Shown piece by piece: positions 9,701 through 18,175 of a stretch of DNA of 41,998 nt. A program made the translations under genes and the position numbers. The notes under the pieces are model-generated. The model did not search any database and was not told where the DNA came from. It saw only the letters and a program-made list of their open reading frames with translations. How positions within the stretch are numbered: position 1 is the stretch's first letter; each line of letters begins with the position of its first letter. The stretch covers positions 1-41,998 of the forward strand of contig DHOU01000031.1 in assembly GCA_002409745.1 (NCBI GenBank). Reading direction: 5' to 3'. The stretch is from Bacteroidales bacterium UBA5382 (GTDB lineage: Bacteria; Bacteroidota; Bacteroidia; Bacteroidales; Dysgonomonadaceae).

Positions 9701-10213
9701 TATGATAGAACGTTATTGGGAGGCTCTCTTCCTCGATATTTATATGGGTTGAATCTTGATGTACAGTATAAAAACTTCGACTTATCTGTGATGTTTCAGG
9801 GGGTAGGTAAACAAGTCAGTAAAATGCAAGGGCTAATGTATTATGCCAAGCCCGGCGATAAAGGAAATATTCCCAAGATAATTGATGGGAAATATTGGAG
9901 CCATTACAATACAGAGGAAGAAAACCTTAACGCCAAGTACCCCCGGCTTGAAGAAACCAGCGGAAGTGCGTATACTTTCTCTGATATGTGGTTATTTGAC
10001 GGGGCATATTTAAGACTGAAGAACATTACGCTAGGCTATAATTTTTCTGATAAAATTTTCCGTCAGAAGTATTTCAAGTCATTAAGGGTTTATGCATCCA
10101 TTACCGATTTATTCTCTATTGATCATTATCCCCAAGGCTGGGATCCTGAAGCAAACTCTTCAACTTATCCCATTACTGCTTCGTATGTTTTTGGCATTTC
10201 TATTAACTTATAA
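6791..10213 (+). CDS. SusC/RagA family TonB-dependent receptor with N-terminal STN domain
   Basis: A 1140-residue outer-membrane receptor. After the signal segment (about 20-45) comes an STN/secretin short domain (about 50-105, SLDMKNASIEKVLQAIEQ), then a carboxypeptidase-D regulatory-like domain (about 140-215, ITGKITDVNGEPIIGANI). The SusC marker DEVVVVGYGTMRKKDLTGAV opens the plug (about 225-345), and the rest is the 22-strand barrel, ending on a hydrophobic-aromatic strand. It imports oligosaccharides with SusD; the STN domain signals substrate to FecR. Codon use and GC visibly fall after about position 7440, just where the plug begins, so the receptor looks mosaic. Short C-terminal ending SINL and the neighbouring susD support the family call. 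Confidence 0.95.
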   Translation: MNNSSDEQKGCVLYHLLNKIPTAMRIAIILCCVFAFQLQAEHIYSQQAKISLDMKNASIEKVLQAIEQKSGYYFLYNSKLVNVDRKVDVTVQEEAVASVLKQLFAPEGVEYEVKGSQIILHPKRDNDLPSASANEIKQQQKTITGKITDVNGEPIIGANIVEEGASANGTITDINGHFTLQVGDRAVIKVTYIGYQVQDIPSAGKTNFEVVLQEDSKALDEVVVVGYGTMRKKDLTGAVAAVDGKLLETRKSTHLTQALQGALPGVTITRSSGDPKEGAGINIRGITSINESTPLVIVDGVPGIGINNINARDVESISVLKDGASASIYGARAAAGVVLITTKRAKEGELNIGYDFNYGFERPSALPEFVDVKRWMEICNEIAWNKAGNDANEYPIYSKDLIENYDQLNADDPDSYPITDWYNLTLKDYAPKQSHAVRLSFGSEKIKSSVSMIYEKQDKLPKSQTETSYKRFSVRANNELTINKYWTATADIYYRRAISKDFNNAGMGDGTIFTQLFYYAPIYPAVWSNGTLAPGLSAQNVYGMLNWRGFDNYWDDKVGGRIAIDFNPLKGLKISAVVAPNINNYKRKIYYKVVPYYEKDNPNATAGNLRWSTSTDLDEYRNNTYNITSQLLANYDKKLGEHTLNVLAGYEQYYYTYESLIASSDQFELADFPYLDLGNPNYITNSGSATENAYRSFFGRISYNFQNKYFLQFNSRYDGSSRFHPDHRWGYFPSFSGGWVLTEEPFMQDFSPFLSFLKLRASWGRLGNERIGDYPYQSTISFSNAHINKGNDKVSVKTAAQRAFAVENISWETTESVNLGLDIYLLNNKLSVASDYFIKNTKDMLLKVDVPDFAGLSDPNQNAGKMKTIGWEIDLKWNDHIGDLKYSVSANLSDYKSKMVDLKGTEFLGEQVKKEGSEFNEWYGYKTMGLFQTQEDLDNSAVISANQKVGDIKYRDISGPEGSPDGIINSYDRTLLGGSLPRYLYGLNLDVQYKNFDLSVMFQGVGKQVSKMQGLMYYAKPGDKGNIPKIIDGKYWSHYNTEEENLNAKYPRLEETSGSAYTFSDMWLFDGAYLRLKNITLGYNFSDKIFRQKYFKSLRVYASITDLFSIDHYPQGWDPEANSSTYPITASYVFGISINL

Positions 10214-10223
10214 AATTAAGATT

Positions 10224-11930
10224 ATGAACTTAAAGACATTTATCATAACAATAGTAACTATAATATTTTTTCAGGGATGTGTAAATTTGGATTTAGATCC
10301 GCCTTCCGAGGCTTCCAGTGGTAACTGGTATCGCAATGAAACCCAATTTGAAATGTCTCTATTAGAATTATATCGAAGGACTTATTGGTATGTAGGAAGT
10401 TATTATTATGGAGACGATCTAGCAACAGATGATTTTTCATCCAGAACATATTCTTATGCTCAATCTGCAGGAACGTTAAGTGGCACCACTTCTACTGTAA
10501 CAGACTTATGGACGAGAATGTACACCGGTGTTGCCTATAGTAACGAAATATTGTCGAAGATTGAACCGGCTTCTTCTCTTATTTCCCAAGTGAAGCTTAT
10601 CCAATTTGAAGCAGAAGCTCGTTTTCTAAGGGCCTGCATGTATTCCACTTTAATTTCTTATTTTGGTGATGTTGTATTTTATACCGAACCACTTACGATT
10701 GAAGAAACCTATACCTTGGGCCGGACGGATAAGGCAACAATATTACAGGCAATTTATGCTGATTTTGATTTTGCCGGCGAAAATCTCCCCGAATCATATA
10801 GCAATAATGAATATTCTCGGGCGACAAAAGGTGCTGCGTTAGCGATGAAAGCCAGGATTGCCCTTTATCAGGAGGATTGGCAAACAGCCCGGGATGCAGC
10901 AAAAGCTTGTATAAATCTGGGTACTTATTCATTGCATCCAAACTATAGGGATTTATTTTTACCTGCTTCTGACAATACCGATGAAGTAATTATAAAAAGA
11001 ATTTTGTCGGTAGAGTTGGGTAGTAGTTGGGACGATAATACTCCTTATTTTGTTACCCGTACCCCAGGAGGAAATGCTGTTTTTGGCATGAGTTGGGATT
11101 TGTTTTGTTCTTACCTCTGTACCGATGGCCTTCCAATCGATGAGTCTCCCTTGTTTGATCCGAAGAATCCTTTTAAAAACAGGGATCCAAGACTTGCTAT
11201 GAACACCGTTGAATTTGGTACGGAATGGTTAGGTTATATATACCAACCCCATCCAGACTCCTTAAAGGTCTTGAATGTAAAGACCGGAAAATATGTAACG
11301 AATAATGATAGTAAAGGGGTTACTCAACATAGTGTGTATTCCGGCCTTATCTGGAAAAAATGGATCGACGAAACATGGACCGATGATTGGAAAGCAGATC
11401 CGGATATGTTTATTATGCGGTATGCAGATGTCCTGTTAATGTACGCTGAAGCGAAAATAGAGTTGAATGAAATCGATCAATCCGTTTTCGATGCGATGAA
11501 TATGGTTCGTGCACGTGCTTATGGAGCGGATAAGTCTCAAACCTCAAAATATCCTGTAATAAATGTGACGAATCAAAACAGACTGAGAACGATATTAAGA
11601 ATGGAGCGACGCATGGAACTCTGTTTTGAAGGACGCCGTTACATGGATCTTATTCGTTGGAGGGTGGCCGAGATAGCGTTGAATTATGCCAAGTACGGGT
11701 GGTATACATCTACCGTGATGAGAAAAATTGTTGATGATGGCTTATGGCCATTACCTGAAATACCTCAAATAGATGAAAATGGCATCCCCGATTTAACCCC
11801 TATATATGAAAAGGGATATTATAGTCTTTTAAGTGATTGGAAGTTTGACGCATCAAAGAATTATTTGTTCCCGATACCTTCAAGTGAGATATTAATCAAC
11901 GGAAATTTGACGCAAAATCCGAACTATTAG
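10224..11930 (+). CDS. SusD/RagB family glycan-binding outer-membrane lipoprotein
   Basis: A 568-residue protein starting at the ATG at 10224, ten bases after the susC stop. A longer in-frame reading from 10092 runs into susC and lacks a signal, so it is rejected. The signal peptide ends in a lipobox FFQGC. The body shows SusD marks: an N-terminal TPR-like helical part (EAEARFLRACMYSTLISYFGDV) and the C-terminal RMERRMELCFEGRRYMDLIRW segment close to residue 480. SusD caps the SusC barrel at the cell surface and delivers glycans. The AT-rich composition matches the downstream part of susC. Confidence 0.95.
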   Translation: MNLKTFIITIVTIIFFQGCVNLDLDPPSEASSGNWYRNETQFEMSLLELYRRTYWYVGSYYYGDDLATDDFSSRTYSYAQSAGTLSGTTSTVTDLWTRMYTGVAYSNEILSKIEPASSLISQVKLIQFEAEARFLRACMYSTLISYFGDVVFYTEPLTIEETYTLGRTDKATILQAIYADFDFAGENLPESYSNNEYSRATKGAALAMKARIALYQEDWQTARDAAKACINLGTYSLHPNYRDLFLPASDNTDEVIIKRILSVELGSSWDDNTPYFVTRTPGGNAVFGMSWDLFCSYLCTDGLPIDESPLFDPKNPFKNRDPRLAMNTVEFGTEWLGYIYQPHPDSLKVLNVKTGKYVTNNDSKGVTQHSVYSGLIWKKWIDETWTDDWKADPDMFIMRYADVLLMYAEAKIELNEIDQSVFDAMNMVRARAYGADKSQTSKYPVINVTNQNRLRTILRMERRMELCFEGRRYMDLIRWRVAEIALNYAKYGWYTSTVMRKIVDDGLWPLPEIPQIDENGIPDLTPIYEKGYYSLLSDWKFDASKNYLFPIPSSEILINGNLTQNPNY

Positions 11931-11979
11931 CGTCGATATGTTTTGCGGGATCTCCGGAGAGAGAATTACTTTACGAAGA

Positions 11980-12009
11980 GAAGGCATGATGATAATAAGT
12001 CATGCCTTC
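11980..12009 (+). repeat. Perfect inverted repeat between susD and the hydrolase gene
   Basis: GAAGGCATGA (11980-11989) and TCATGCCTTC (12000-12009) form a perfect 10-bp stem with a 10-base loop. Only a weak AT-rich stretch follows. It may stabilise the susCD mRNA or partly terminate before the enzyme gene. A 10-base palindrome TCTCCGGAGA lies just upstream at 11951-11960. Confidence 0.55.
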
Positions 12010-12058
12010 CTAAATGAATAATTTTAATTCAGTTTTTACAGGTTGAAAATAACAAAAA

Positions 12059-14590
12059 ATGAAAAATATAAGTATAAGTGAGATTTTATTTGATTACAGG
12101 AGAGTACAATGTTTTGTGCTAATGATGTTAATGATTAACTGTTCTTTAATTGCATCGCCTAAAAGTACCTCAAACAAATATATACAGGAAAGTAAAGTGA
12201 AAATAGATAAGAGAGGTGCTATAAAACCCAATAATCCTTTGATTATTTTTGCGGCTATTACAGGTAACCCTACCAAAGTGGAGGTTCGAAAATATCTGGA
12301 TAATTTTAAAAGCGCTGGAATTGAGCAGCTTTTAATCTACCCGCGTTCCGGATTGGAAGTTGAATTTATGAGTGAAGAATTTCTGGATATTTGTGAATAT
12401 ATTATCGAATATGCGGCACAAAATGGAATGTCAATCTGGTTATACGATGAATATTATTGTCCAAGCGGTATAAGTGCCGGTCAGGTTATAAGGCAAAATG
12501 AAGATTACGCTTCAAAAAAAGTTTCAATATTTGCATCTGAATATGCTACAGGAAAAGTGATAGACAATGTTAGAAAGAAGCGTGATTATTATTGGACTGT
12601 CTCTTCAATTCCGTTATATGCTGACGTATTGAATGAAAAAGCGGTTGACAGTTTTATCGCATTAACCTATGAAAAATATTATAGCCGGTTCGGGAAATAC
12701 TTCGGTAATGTCATTAAAGGTGTTTTTACCGATGAGCCAAGTCCGGGATATGCCACTTTATATCATAAGACGCGTGGAAGCTTACTTGAATTAACTTATT
12801 GGTCCGGATTGGAAGAAGAATATCATCAACATACGAACCGCGATTTCAGAAAGGATGTTGAAGCTCATTTGCACGGAGTGACACCCCCCAATTTATGGGC
12901 CGATTATTTTTATCTATTGGGAAAAAGGTTTAAATCGACCTATCTTGATAAAATCAGTACTTGGTGTAAACAACATAATGTGGTTTTAACCGGTCATTTG
13001 ATGGATGAAATTACTCCTGCTGAAGCATTGAAAGCGAATGGAGACCCCCTAATGGCGATCAATTCCTTTGGAATGCCTGGAATCGATGAAATCTTCACTA
13101 AAACGACACTCAAATCAACGGAATGGGTAACGATGGGAATGATTAAAAATGCTACGAAAAAAGCAAAAGCAACGGATGCTTTGGCCGAACTTTTTTCCTT
13201 AGGGCCAGCAGATATGCCTTTAGGCAAAATACGGCAAATGATATGGATAACAGCCCTTCACGGAGTAAATCATTATGTCCTGTCTGTTGCTCCGGTTGAC
13301 GCCAGAGGCAATATGCAAAAACGATGGTACATGACATTCAATCCTACACAGCCTTGGTTCAAGGCTTTAAAAGAACTTGGGGAAGATGCTCAAAAAGCGT
13401 CTTTATATGCCGGGAAAGAATCCGATTACAAAATTGCGGTGCGTTATCCTCAGACATTGACGGCTTCAACTCTTTTTAATCCCGACAATGTGAAACCTGC
13501 TTTTCAACTGGCAGAATTACTCGGCAATCTATATGATTGGCAATGGAATCCGATTTTAATTGAAGAAGAAACGGAAGATGTTTCAGTTTATGAATCAGTC
13601 ATATCAATTGGATTTAACGGGATTACCGAAGAAAAAACAGGGGCATTCTTTCATTCGTTTGATGAGCTTGCCGTTTGGCTGGAACAAAATATTCGCAGGG
13701 ATATTAGGGTGGAGAATACAAGTGGAGGTTTAGCTGATAACATCTTATTGAAAAAATTTAAAGATAATAGCATCTGTGTGGTATCATTATCCGACAAATC
13801 ACAGGGTGAATTAACTTTGAAATTAGACAATGGGGAAACTTGTATATTCGAAATGCCGGAATACGGCGTATTTACATATGAACCCGGACAAGTATCATCT
13901 ATTAAAAAAAATGTACTCCCAATTTCTCCGGATGAATTAATGGAATATAAATTAACAGCCCCAAATGCAATGCGCGTATTCTTTGATGAATCGGGTAAGT
14001 GTGAGTTTTATCTCGATAAAGATATTGATAATGTTACACTGGTAGCCAGAAAATTCGGCGATGCGGTCAGCCTGTTTGGTGATACGGTTAGTCTAAAATT
14101 GGACGAAAAGGAAGTTCTTGTGATCCAATCATGTCAACTATTGCCGGAAGAATTCAAGAATCTTTATATGGAATCCGACAAACTTACATTAAAAAAAGGC
14201 AAACATCTTTTGTCTTTGATCGATAAAAAAAGAGATTACACCTATTTGCCTTCGGCGTTCCTTTTTGGAGGTTTTTCTTTAAAAAAGGACAACCAATTGG
14301 GTCAATTATCGGAAACCTTATCAATCCGTTCTTTTAAAAATCAGGGATTATTGAACTATGCCGGAGGAATAGAATTCAAAAAGACAGAAACTTTAAACGG
14401 TAAAGAATATATTTCTATCGATACAGGCGGGCTTGTTGCCGAAGTGTTTATAAACGGGCAATCAATAGGAAGAAAAGCATGGGCTCCATTTTTATGGAAG
14501 ATTCCTCTAAAATATAGAAATAAAACCGTTGATTTAAGAATTTTTATTACGACATCAATTCAGCCATTATTTGGTGAATTAAAAAAGTGA
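12059..14590 (+). CDS. Exported glycoside-hydrolase-like protein (GH106-type fold suspected)
   Basis: An 843-residue protein with an N-terminal hydrophobic export signal (about 18-32; a possible lipobox ends at Cys28). The first half reads as a TIM-barrel: LLIYPRSGLEVEF, then MSIWLYDEYYCPSGISAGQV (about 124-142), then GVFTDEPSP with Glu226. The W-x-YDE-xx-PSG pattern followed by a TDEP strand is seen in GH106 alpha-L-rhamnosidases and related uncharacterised hydrolases. The C-terminal third looks like beta-sandwich domains, with a late segment (VAEVFINGQSIGRKAW) typical of galactose-binding-like/sugar-binding folds. It sits downstream of susC/susD and is presumably co-regulated to cut the imported glycan. 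Substrate specificity is not readable. Confidence 0.65.
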   Translation: MKNISISEILFDYRRVQCFVLMMLMINCSLIASPKSTSNKYIQESKVKIDKRGAIKPNNPLIIFAAITGNPTKVEVRKYLDNFKSAGIEQLLIYPRSGLEVEFMSEEFLDICEYIIEYAAQNGMSIWLYDEYYCPSGISAGQVIRQNEDYASKKVSIFASEYATGKVIDNVRKKRDYYWTVSSIPLYADVLNEKAVDSFIALTYEKYYSRFGKYFGNVIKGVFTDEPSPGYATLYHKTRGSLLELTYWSGLEEEYHQHTNRDFRKDVEAHLHGVTPPNLWADYFYLLGKRFKSTYLDKISTWCKQHNVVLTGHLMDEITPAEALKANGDPLMAINSFGMPGIDEIFTKTTLKSTEWVTMGMIKNATKKAKATDALAELFSLGPADMPLGKIRQMIWITALHGVNHYVLSVAPVDARGNMQKRWYMTFNPTQPWFKALKELGEDAQKASLYAGKESDYKIAVRYPQTLTASTLFNPDNVKPAFQLAELLGNLYDWQWNPILIEEETEDVSVYESVISIGFNGITEEKTGAFFHSFDELAVWLEQNIRRDIRVENTSGGLADNILLKKFKDNSICVVSLSDKSQGELTLKLDNGETCIFEMPEYGVFTYEPGQVSSIKKNVLPISPDELMEYKLTAPNAMRVFFDESGKCEFYLDKDIDNVTLVARKFGDAVSLFGDTVSLKLDEKEVLVIQSCQLLPEEFKNLYMESDKLTLKKGKHLLSLIDKKRDYTYLPSAFLFGGFSLKKDNQLGQLSETLSIRSFKNQGLLNYAGGIEFKKTETLNGKEYISIDTGGLVAEVFINGQSIGRKAWAPFLWKIPLKYRNKTVDLRIFITTSIQPLFGELKK

Positions 14591-14652
14591 AAGTAAAGAT
14601 ATTGCGAGACCGGTCATCCGCAGAATTCAAGAAGAGATAACTTAAGCAAAAA

Positions 14653-15039
14653 ATGCGCTTAAAACCCACCATCGAAAAACTGAGGGTGGGGTTATCTTTC
14701 TTGGGAAAGCCGATTGTCAAACAAAAGGCAAACAATAATACGCTGGTTTTCCGGACAATGTTCCGTTGCTGCATACCGGTTGGAAGAATTGCTCGGAACC
14801 AAATTGAGAGCATTGTATCAGCGACGAAAGGTAAGCGACTTGTTTGATTTGTATAAAGCGTTAATGACTGGAAACATAGATGCTGATAAATGAATACGAT
14901 GCTATCGTTTGTATATGGAGCAAAAGATATCGGATGATGAGTTTTTGGGAGACACGAGTATGCTTTTAAGGCCGGATGAAAATACGACCCACAGACAGCC
15001 TATCCGTTGGTGAAAGACGCTTTAATAGAGAAACTTTAA
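14653..15039 (+). pseudogene. Remnant of an AbiEii-type nucleotidyltransferase toxin gene
   Basis: Pieces of one AbiEii family protein (type IV toxin-antitoxin toxin) are spread over two frames. Frame one gives SFLGKPIVKQKANNNTL (about 14692-14742). From 14741 another frame gives RWFSG followed by LEELLGTKLRALYQRRK and DLFDLYKAL, the most typical stretch of the family, then hits TGA at 14891-14893. The same frame continues with DDEFLGDTSMLLRPDE, and after a further shift comes YDPQTAYPLVKDALIEKL with TAA at 15037-15039. The part normally between the first two pieces is missing. The N-terminal nucleotidyltransferase core and any antitoxin partner are absent, so this is a dead fragment. Confidence 0.75.
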
Positions 15040-15095
15040 TTGCTTTTGTGACGTACCGACGGAGTTCTTGGAGTGCCTGTGGACTGCCTGAAGGA

Positions 15096-15728
15096 TTAAT
15101 ATTCTATTTTATCGGTTTTCTCCCGCCATAATTGAAAGGCTTTCAGGGCCTCGTCACGAAGCAAAATCTCCGCCGGCAGTTTTCGTTCCGACAGCGGCAG
15201 TGCGAGTTCATCATAAATAAACGAATCGTCGAAGTCGATCTGCTTGGCATCGTCCTTATTGTTGGCGAAATACATCTTGTCGAGGCGCGCCCAATAGATG
15301 GCGCCCAGGCACATCGGGCACGGTTCGCACGACGTATAAATTTCGCAGCCGCTCAAGTCGAAGGTGTCAAGTTTCTCGCAGGCGGCGCGTATGGCGCTCA
15401 CCTCGGCGTGGGCCGTAGGGTCGTGATTGGCCGTTACACGGTTTACCCCCGTGGCGACGATCCGTCCGTCTTTGGCGATGACCGCCCCGAAAGGCCCCCC
15501 GCCGTTTGCCACGTTTTCGATGGAAAGCGCGATGGCTTTCCGCATCAATTCTTCTTCATTCATCGGAATATTATTTTCTGTTTTGGCTGCCTCTTTCTCC
15601 GATTGAGGGCCGCAAGCCGTGACCCATCCTCCCGCAACAAGCAGGAGGACGAGCCACAAGCGGCTAAGATAACTGTTTTTTCTCGAATGAGTTGTTTTTT
15701 TTGTGAAAGAAATTGCTGTCTTTTTCAT
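15096..15728 (-). CDS. Guanine deaminase-like nucleoside/base deaminase with lipoprotein signal
   Basis: A 210-residue protein. Residues from about 56 onward are a cytidine/deoxycytidylate deaminase fold with zinc ligands His107 in HAE (catalytic Glu109) and Cys137/Cys140 in CEPCPMC. GGGPFGAVI, NDPTAHAEV-like and GCEIYTSCEPCPMCLGAIYWAR are closest to bacterial guanine deaminase, which turns guanine into xanthine. Unusually, the frame starts with a basic stretch, a hydrophobic segment and a lipobox VTAC (Cys39), which reads as a lipoprotein signal. An internal ATG (Met56, MNEEEL) could give a normal cytosolic enzyme of about 155 residues, the usual family length. The full-length frame is intact and starts with ATG, so export is a real possibility. 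Confidence 0.8.
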   Translation of the reverse strand: MKKTAISFTKKTTHSRKNSYLSRLWLVLLLVAGGWVTACGPQSEKEAAKTENNIPMNEEELMRKAIALSIENVANGGGPFGAVIAKDGRIVATGVNRVTANHDPTAHAEVSAIRAACEKLDTFDLSGCEIYTSCEPCPMCLGAIYWARLDKMYFANNKDDAKQIDFDDSFIYDELALPLSERKLPAEILLRDEALKAFQLWREKTDKIEY

Positions 15729-15790
15729 CTCGTTTTATCCTCTCTTTTTGAACTCTAATGTTTCAGGAATCCAGATCTTCAACCAATCTT

Positions 15791-18169
15791 TTATCGGTAG
15801 TTTTTTCCCCTGCCTTTATACTTATTCTTTTTGTCTTTTTTATAACCATATCCGTAACCATAACCATAAGGCCGATATAAATAATCTACATCATTCACCA
15901 CCAGTAACATGTTGTTGAGTTTATTCTCACTCATCAACTGGTTGGCAAACCTCAGATTATTTTTATTCGAATAATGAGATCGGCAAATATACACCGTTGT
16001 ATCCACTACGCGGTTCAAGATAAGCGTATCGGCGACTAATCCCACAGGCGCCGAGTCGATAAGTATATAATCATATTCATTCCGCAATGTATCAATAGCT
16101 TTATCCAGCGTATTTTGCGATAGCAGCTCGGCCGGATCGGGAGGAATCGTTCCGGTTGGAATCACGTCGAAATTATCCATTACTCCCGATGGCAGGATCA
16201 GTGTGTGGATATTTTCTTCAATTCCCGCCAAATAATCCGTAATTCCCGTTTTCGAATCCAGATTCATGTATTCGAATAAATGCGGAATCCGTAAATCCAA
16301 GCCGATCAATAAAACTTTTTTCTTCAAAAGCGATAGCGTGATAGCTGTGTTCCATGCCACAAACGTCTTTCCCTCTCCTAATACGGTGCTCGTAAAGGCC
16401 ATTACTTTCTTCTCAGCCCCCAGCATCGGCATCAGGTTGGTGCGCAGCATACGAAAAGCTTCATCAATTTCATGTACCGCATTTTTGTGAACAGCTATAA
16501 TACTCCCCTCATAGGTTGGTATCTCTGCCAGCAAAGGCACTTTTGCTATGCGGTCTACATCTGTTTTTGTATGAATTCTATACTGTAATAAATCGAGCAG
16601 ATAAATAATTGCCGCCGGCACCAACAGGCCTAGAAACAGCGCCGCCGACAGAATAACCATCGTCCGGGGCGCCACTTTACTATCTACCATTGCTTCATCC
16701 AGTACTTTCGCCTTATTGGCCGTGGCGGCTAAGGCCAGCGCATTCTCTTCACGCTTTTCGAGCAGCATCAGGAAGAGACTCGCTTTAATTTGCTGCTCAC
16801 GCGAAAGCTCCATAAATTGCCGCTCTTGCGTAGGTGTGCTCTCCACCTTTCCTCCGAAAATAGTTGCCTGATTGCGCACATCCCTGCATGCAATATTCAA
16901 ACTCTGTCCCACACTACGTATGGACGCGTTGATGTTAGTGCGTAAGGCGGCTAATTGCTCCTCCAGTTTCCTCATCATGGGATTGTCTCGCGTAGTACTC
17001 TGCGCCAACCGCTCCCGCTCCATGATCAGTTTGTTGTACTCATTCGTAGTGGCGGCCAGTGTGGGGTCGTTGATGCCGATGTTACTTGGAATCATCTTAT
17101 TGGCGTTTGCCTCATCGTTTACATACTCATCCAGATAATCCACCATCTTTATTTGTGTTTCCACCTCTACCAGTTGTTGCTCGTAGCGCGTCCCCATTTC
17201 CATATTTTTCTGCAAGTCACTCGAAAAATTGGTCAGTCCCTGATTTTGCTTAAACTGTTCCACATCCTTTTCGGCGGTTGTAAGCTCCCTGTCGATAATT
17301 GCGATACGGTTATCGATAAACGCCTGTGTGTTGGTCGTCTCCATGTTCTTATCTTGCAGCGTATTGTTGTTATATACCTCTACCAGTTTATTCAGAAAGT
17401 CGATCCCCTTTTCGGTGTAAGGCGTGTTCAACGATACATCCAACACGGATGCATTTTGCGAAGCCTGCTGTACCGATAACGCGGAACGATAAGACTTGAT
17501 GGCATCGTTAGGATTACAGATGAATATGTTTAACGGTTTATGAAACGGATTACTTCCCGGTCGGCGAGTAAAACTGATATTGCCCGCCTTGGTACACAGC
17601 AATGCCGGCAATTCTATAAATACCGTGTCGGTTTTTTCTTCTTCGATAAAGAGTGATACCGATACCCGGGGACTAGCCTCATCCATCACCAATTTTATTT
17701 CTATGGGATGACGGAGGTTCTCCAAGTTGTTTTGCTCCATATCCACAATCACCGGGCTTTTGTTGTAAAGGTCGATCTTCTTGATGTCTTCCTTCACAAT
17801 GTAAGACGTATGTAATTTAAGTTGATTGATTACGGAGCGGATGGTCGTTCGGGATTGTAAGATATAAATCTCGTTGTCCAAATTTGTTACCGATCCCAAA
17901 GCCGACACTCCCTCCACAGCGTTTCTGGGGGCATACGATTGCGTCGTGCTGTTATCCTCTTTCAGGATGATGCTCGACGTCACTTTATACGTGGGGGTGG
18001 CATACCATAGATAGATGAATGCCGCGATCAAAGCCACTGTCATTCCCGCTACGATCCATTTCCAGTAGCGAACAAACAGCAACAGAATCTCCATAATCGA
18101 AATGGTGTTTTCCTCTTGCGGTTCTCCTCCATTGAACGACAAGCCCGAGGAATTTTGATTATTCTGCAT
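15791..18169 (-). CDS. Wzc-like polysaccharide co-polymerase with BY-kinase domain
   Basis: A 792-residue inner-membrane protein. It has a Wzz domain with the first helix near 36-56, a long coiled-coil periplasmic part, a second helix near 503-525, and a cytoplasmic tyrosine kinase domain. The Walker A motif is STVLGEGKT (about 590), the A' motif is LLIGLDLRIPHLF, where the first acid of the usual DxDxR is replaced by Gly-Leu-Asp, and Walker B is YILIDSAPVG (about 700). The C-terminus holds a tyrosine cluster (YLYRPYGYGYGYGY and further Tyr), the usual autophosphorylation site. It controls chain length and export of exopolysaccharide with the Wza-like protein encoded 6 bases upstream. Confidence 0.93.
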   Translation of the reverse strand: MQNNQNSSGLSFNGGEPQEENTISIMEILLLFVRYWKWIVAGMTVALIAAFIYLWYATPTYKVTSSIILKEDNSTTQSYAPRNAVEGVSALGSVTNLDNEIYILQSRTTIRSVINQLKLHTSYIVKEDIKKIDLYNKSPVIVDMEQNNLENLRHPIEIKLVMDEASPRVSVSLFIEEEKTDTVFIELPALLCTKAGNISFTRRPGSNPFHKPLNIFICNPNDAIKSYRSALSVQQASQNASVLDVSLNTPYTEKGIDFLNKLVEVYNNNTLQDKNMETTNTQAFIDNRIAIIDRELTTAEKDVEQFKQNQGLTNFSSDLQKNMEMGTRYEQQLVEVETQIKMVDYLDEYVNDEANANKMIPSNIGINDPTLAATTNEYNKLIMERERLAQSTTRDNPMMRKLEEQLAALRTNINASIRSVGQSLNIACRDVRNQATIFGGKVESTPTQERQFMELSREQQIKASLFLMLLEKREENALALAATANKAKVLDEAMVDSKVAPRTMVILSAALFLGLLVPAAIIYLLDLLQYRIHTKTDVDRIAKVPLLAEIPTYEGSIIAVHKNAVHEIDEAFRMLRTNLMPMLGAEKKVMAFTSTVLGEGKTFVAWNTAITLSLLKKKVLLIGLDLRIPHLFEYMNLDSKTGITDYLAGIEENIHTLILPSGVMDNFDVIPTGTIPPDPAELLSQNTLDKAIDTLRNEYDYILIDSAPVGLVADTLILNRVVDTTVYICRSHYSNKNNLRFANQLMSENKLNNMLLVVNDVDYLYRPYGYGYGYGYKKDKKNKYKGRGKNYR

Positions 18170-18175
18170 AAGAAG

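Noticed and set aside
10092..10223. Upstream extension of susD
   Set aside because: It overlaps the 3' end of susC and removes the lipoprotein signal; the ATG at 10224 gives a proper lipobox.
14653..14847. 64-codon plus-strand frame as a small intact gene
   Set aside because: It joins the 5' piece of an AbiEii gene to out-of-frame sequence; the true family frame switches at about 14741.
15132..15758. 208-codon plus-strand frame opposite the deaminase gene
   Set aside because: The minus strand carries a complete zinc deaminase with all catalytic motifs; the opposite frame is a shadow without family features.
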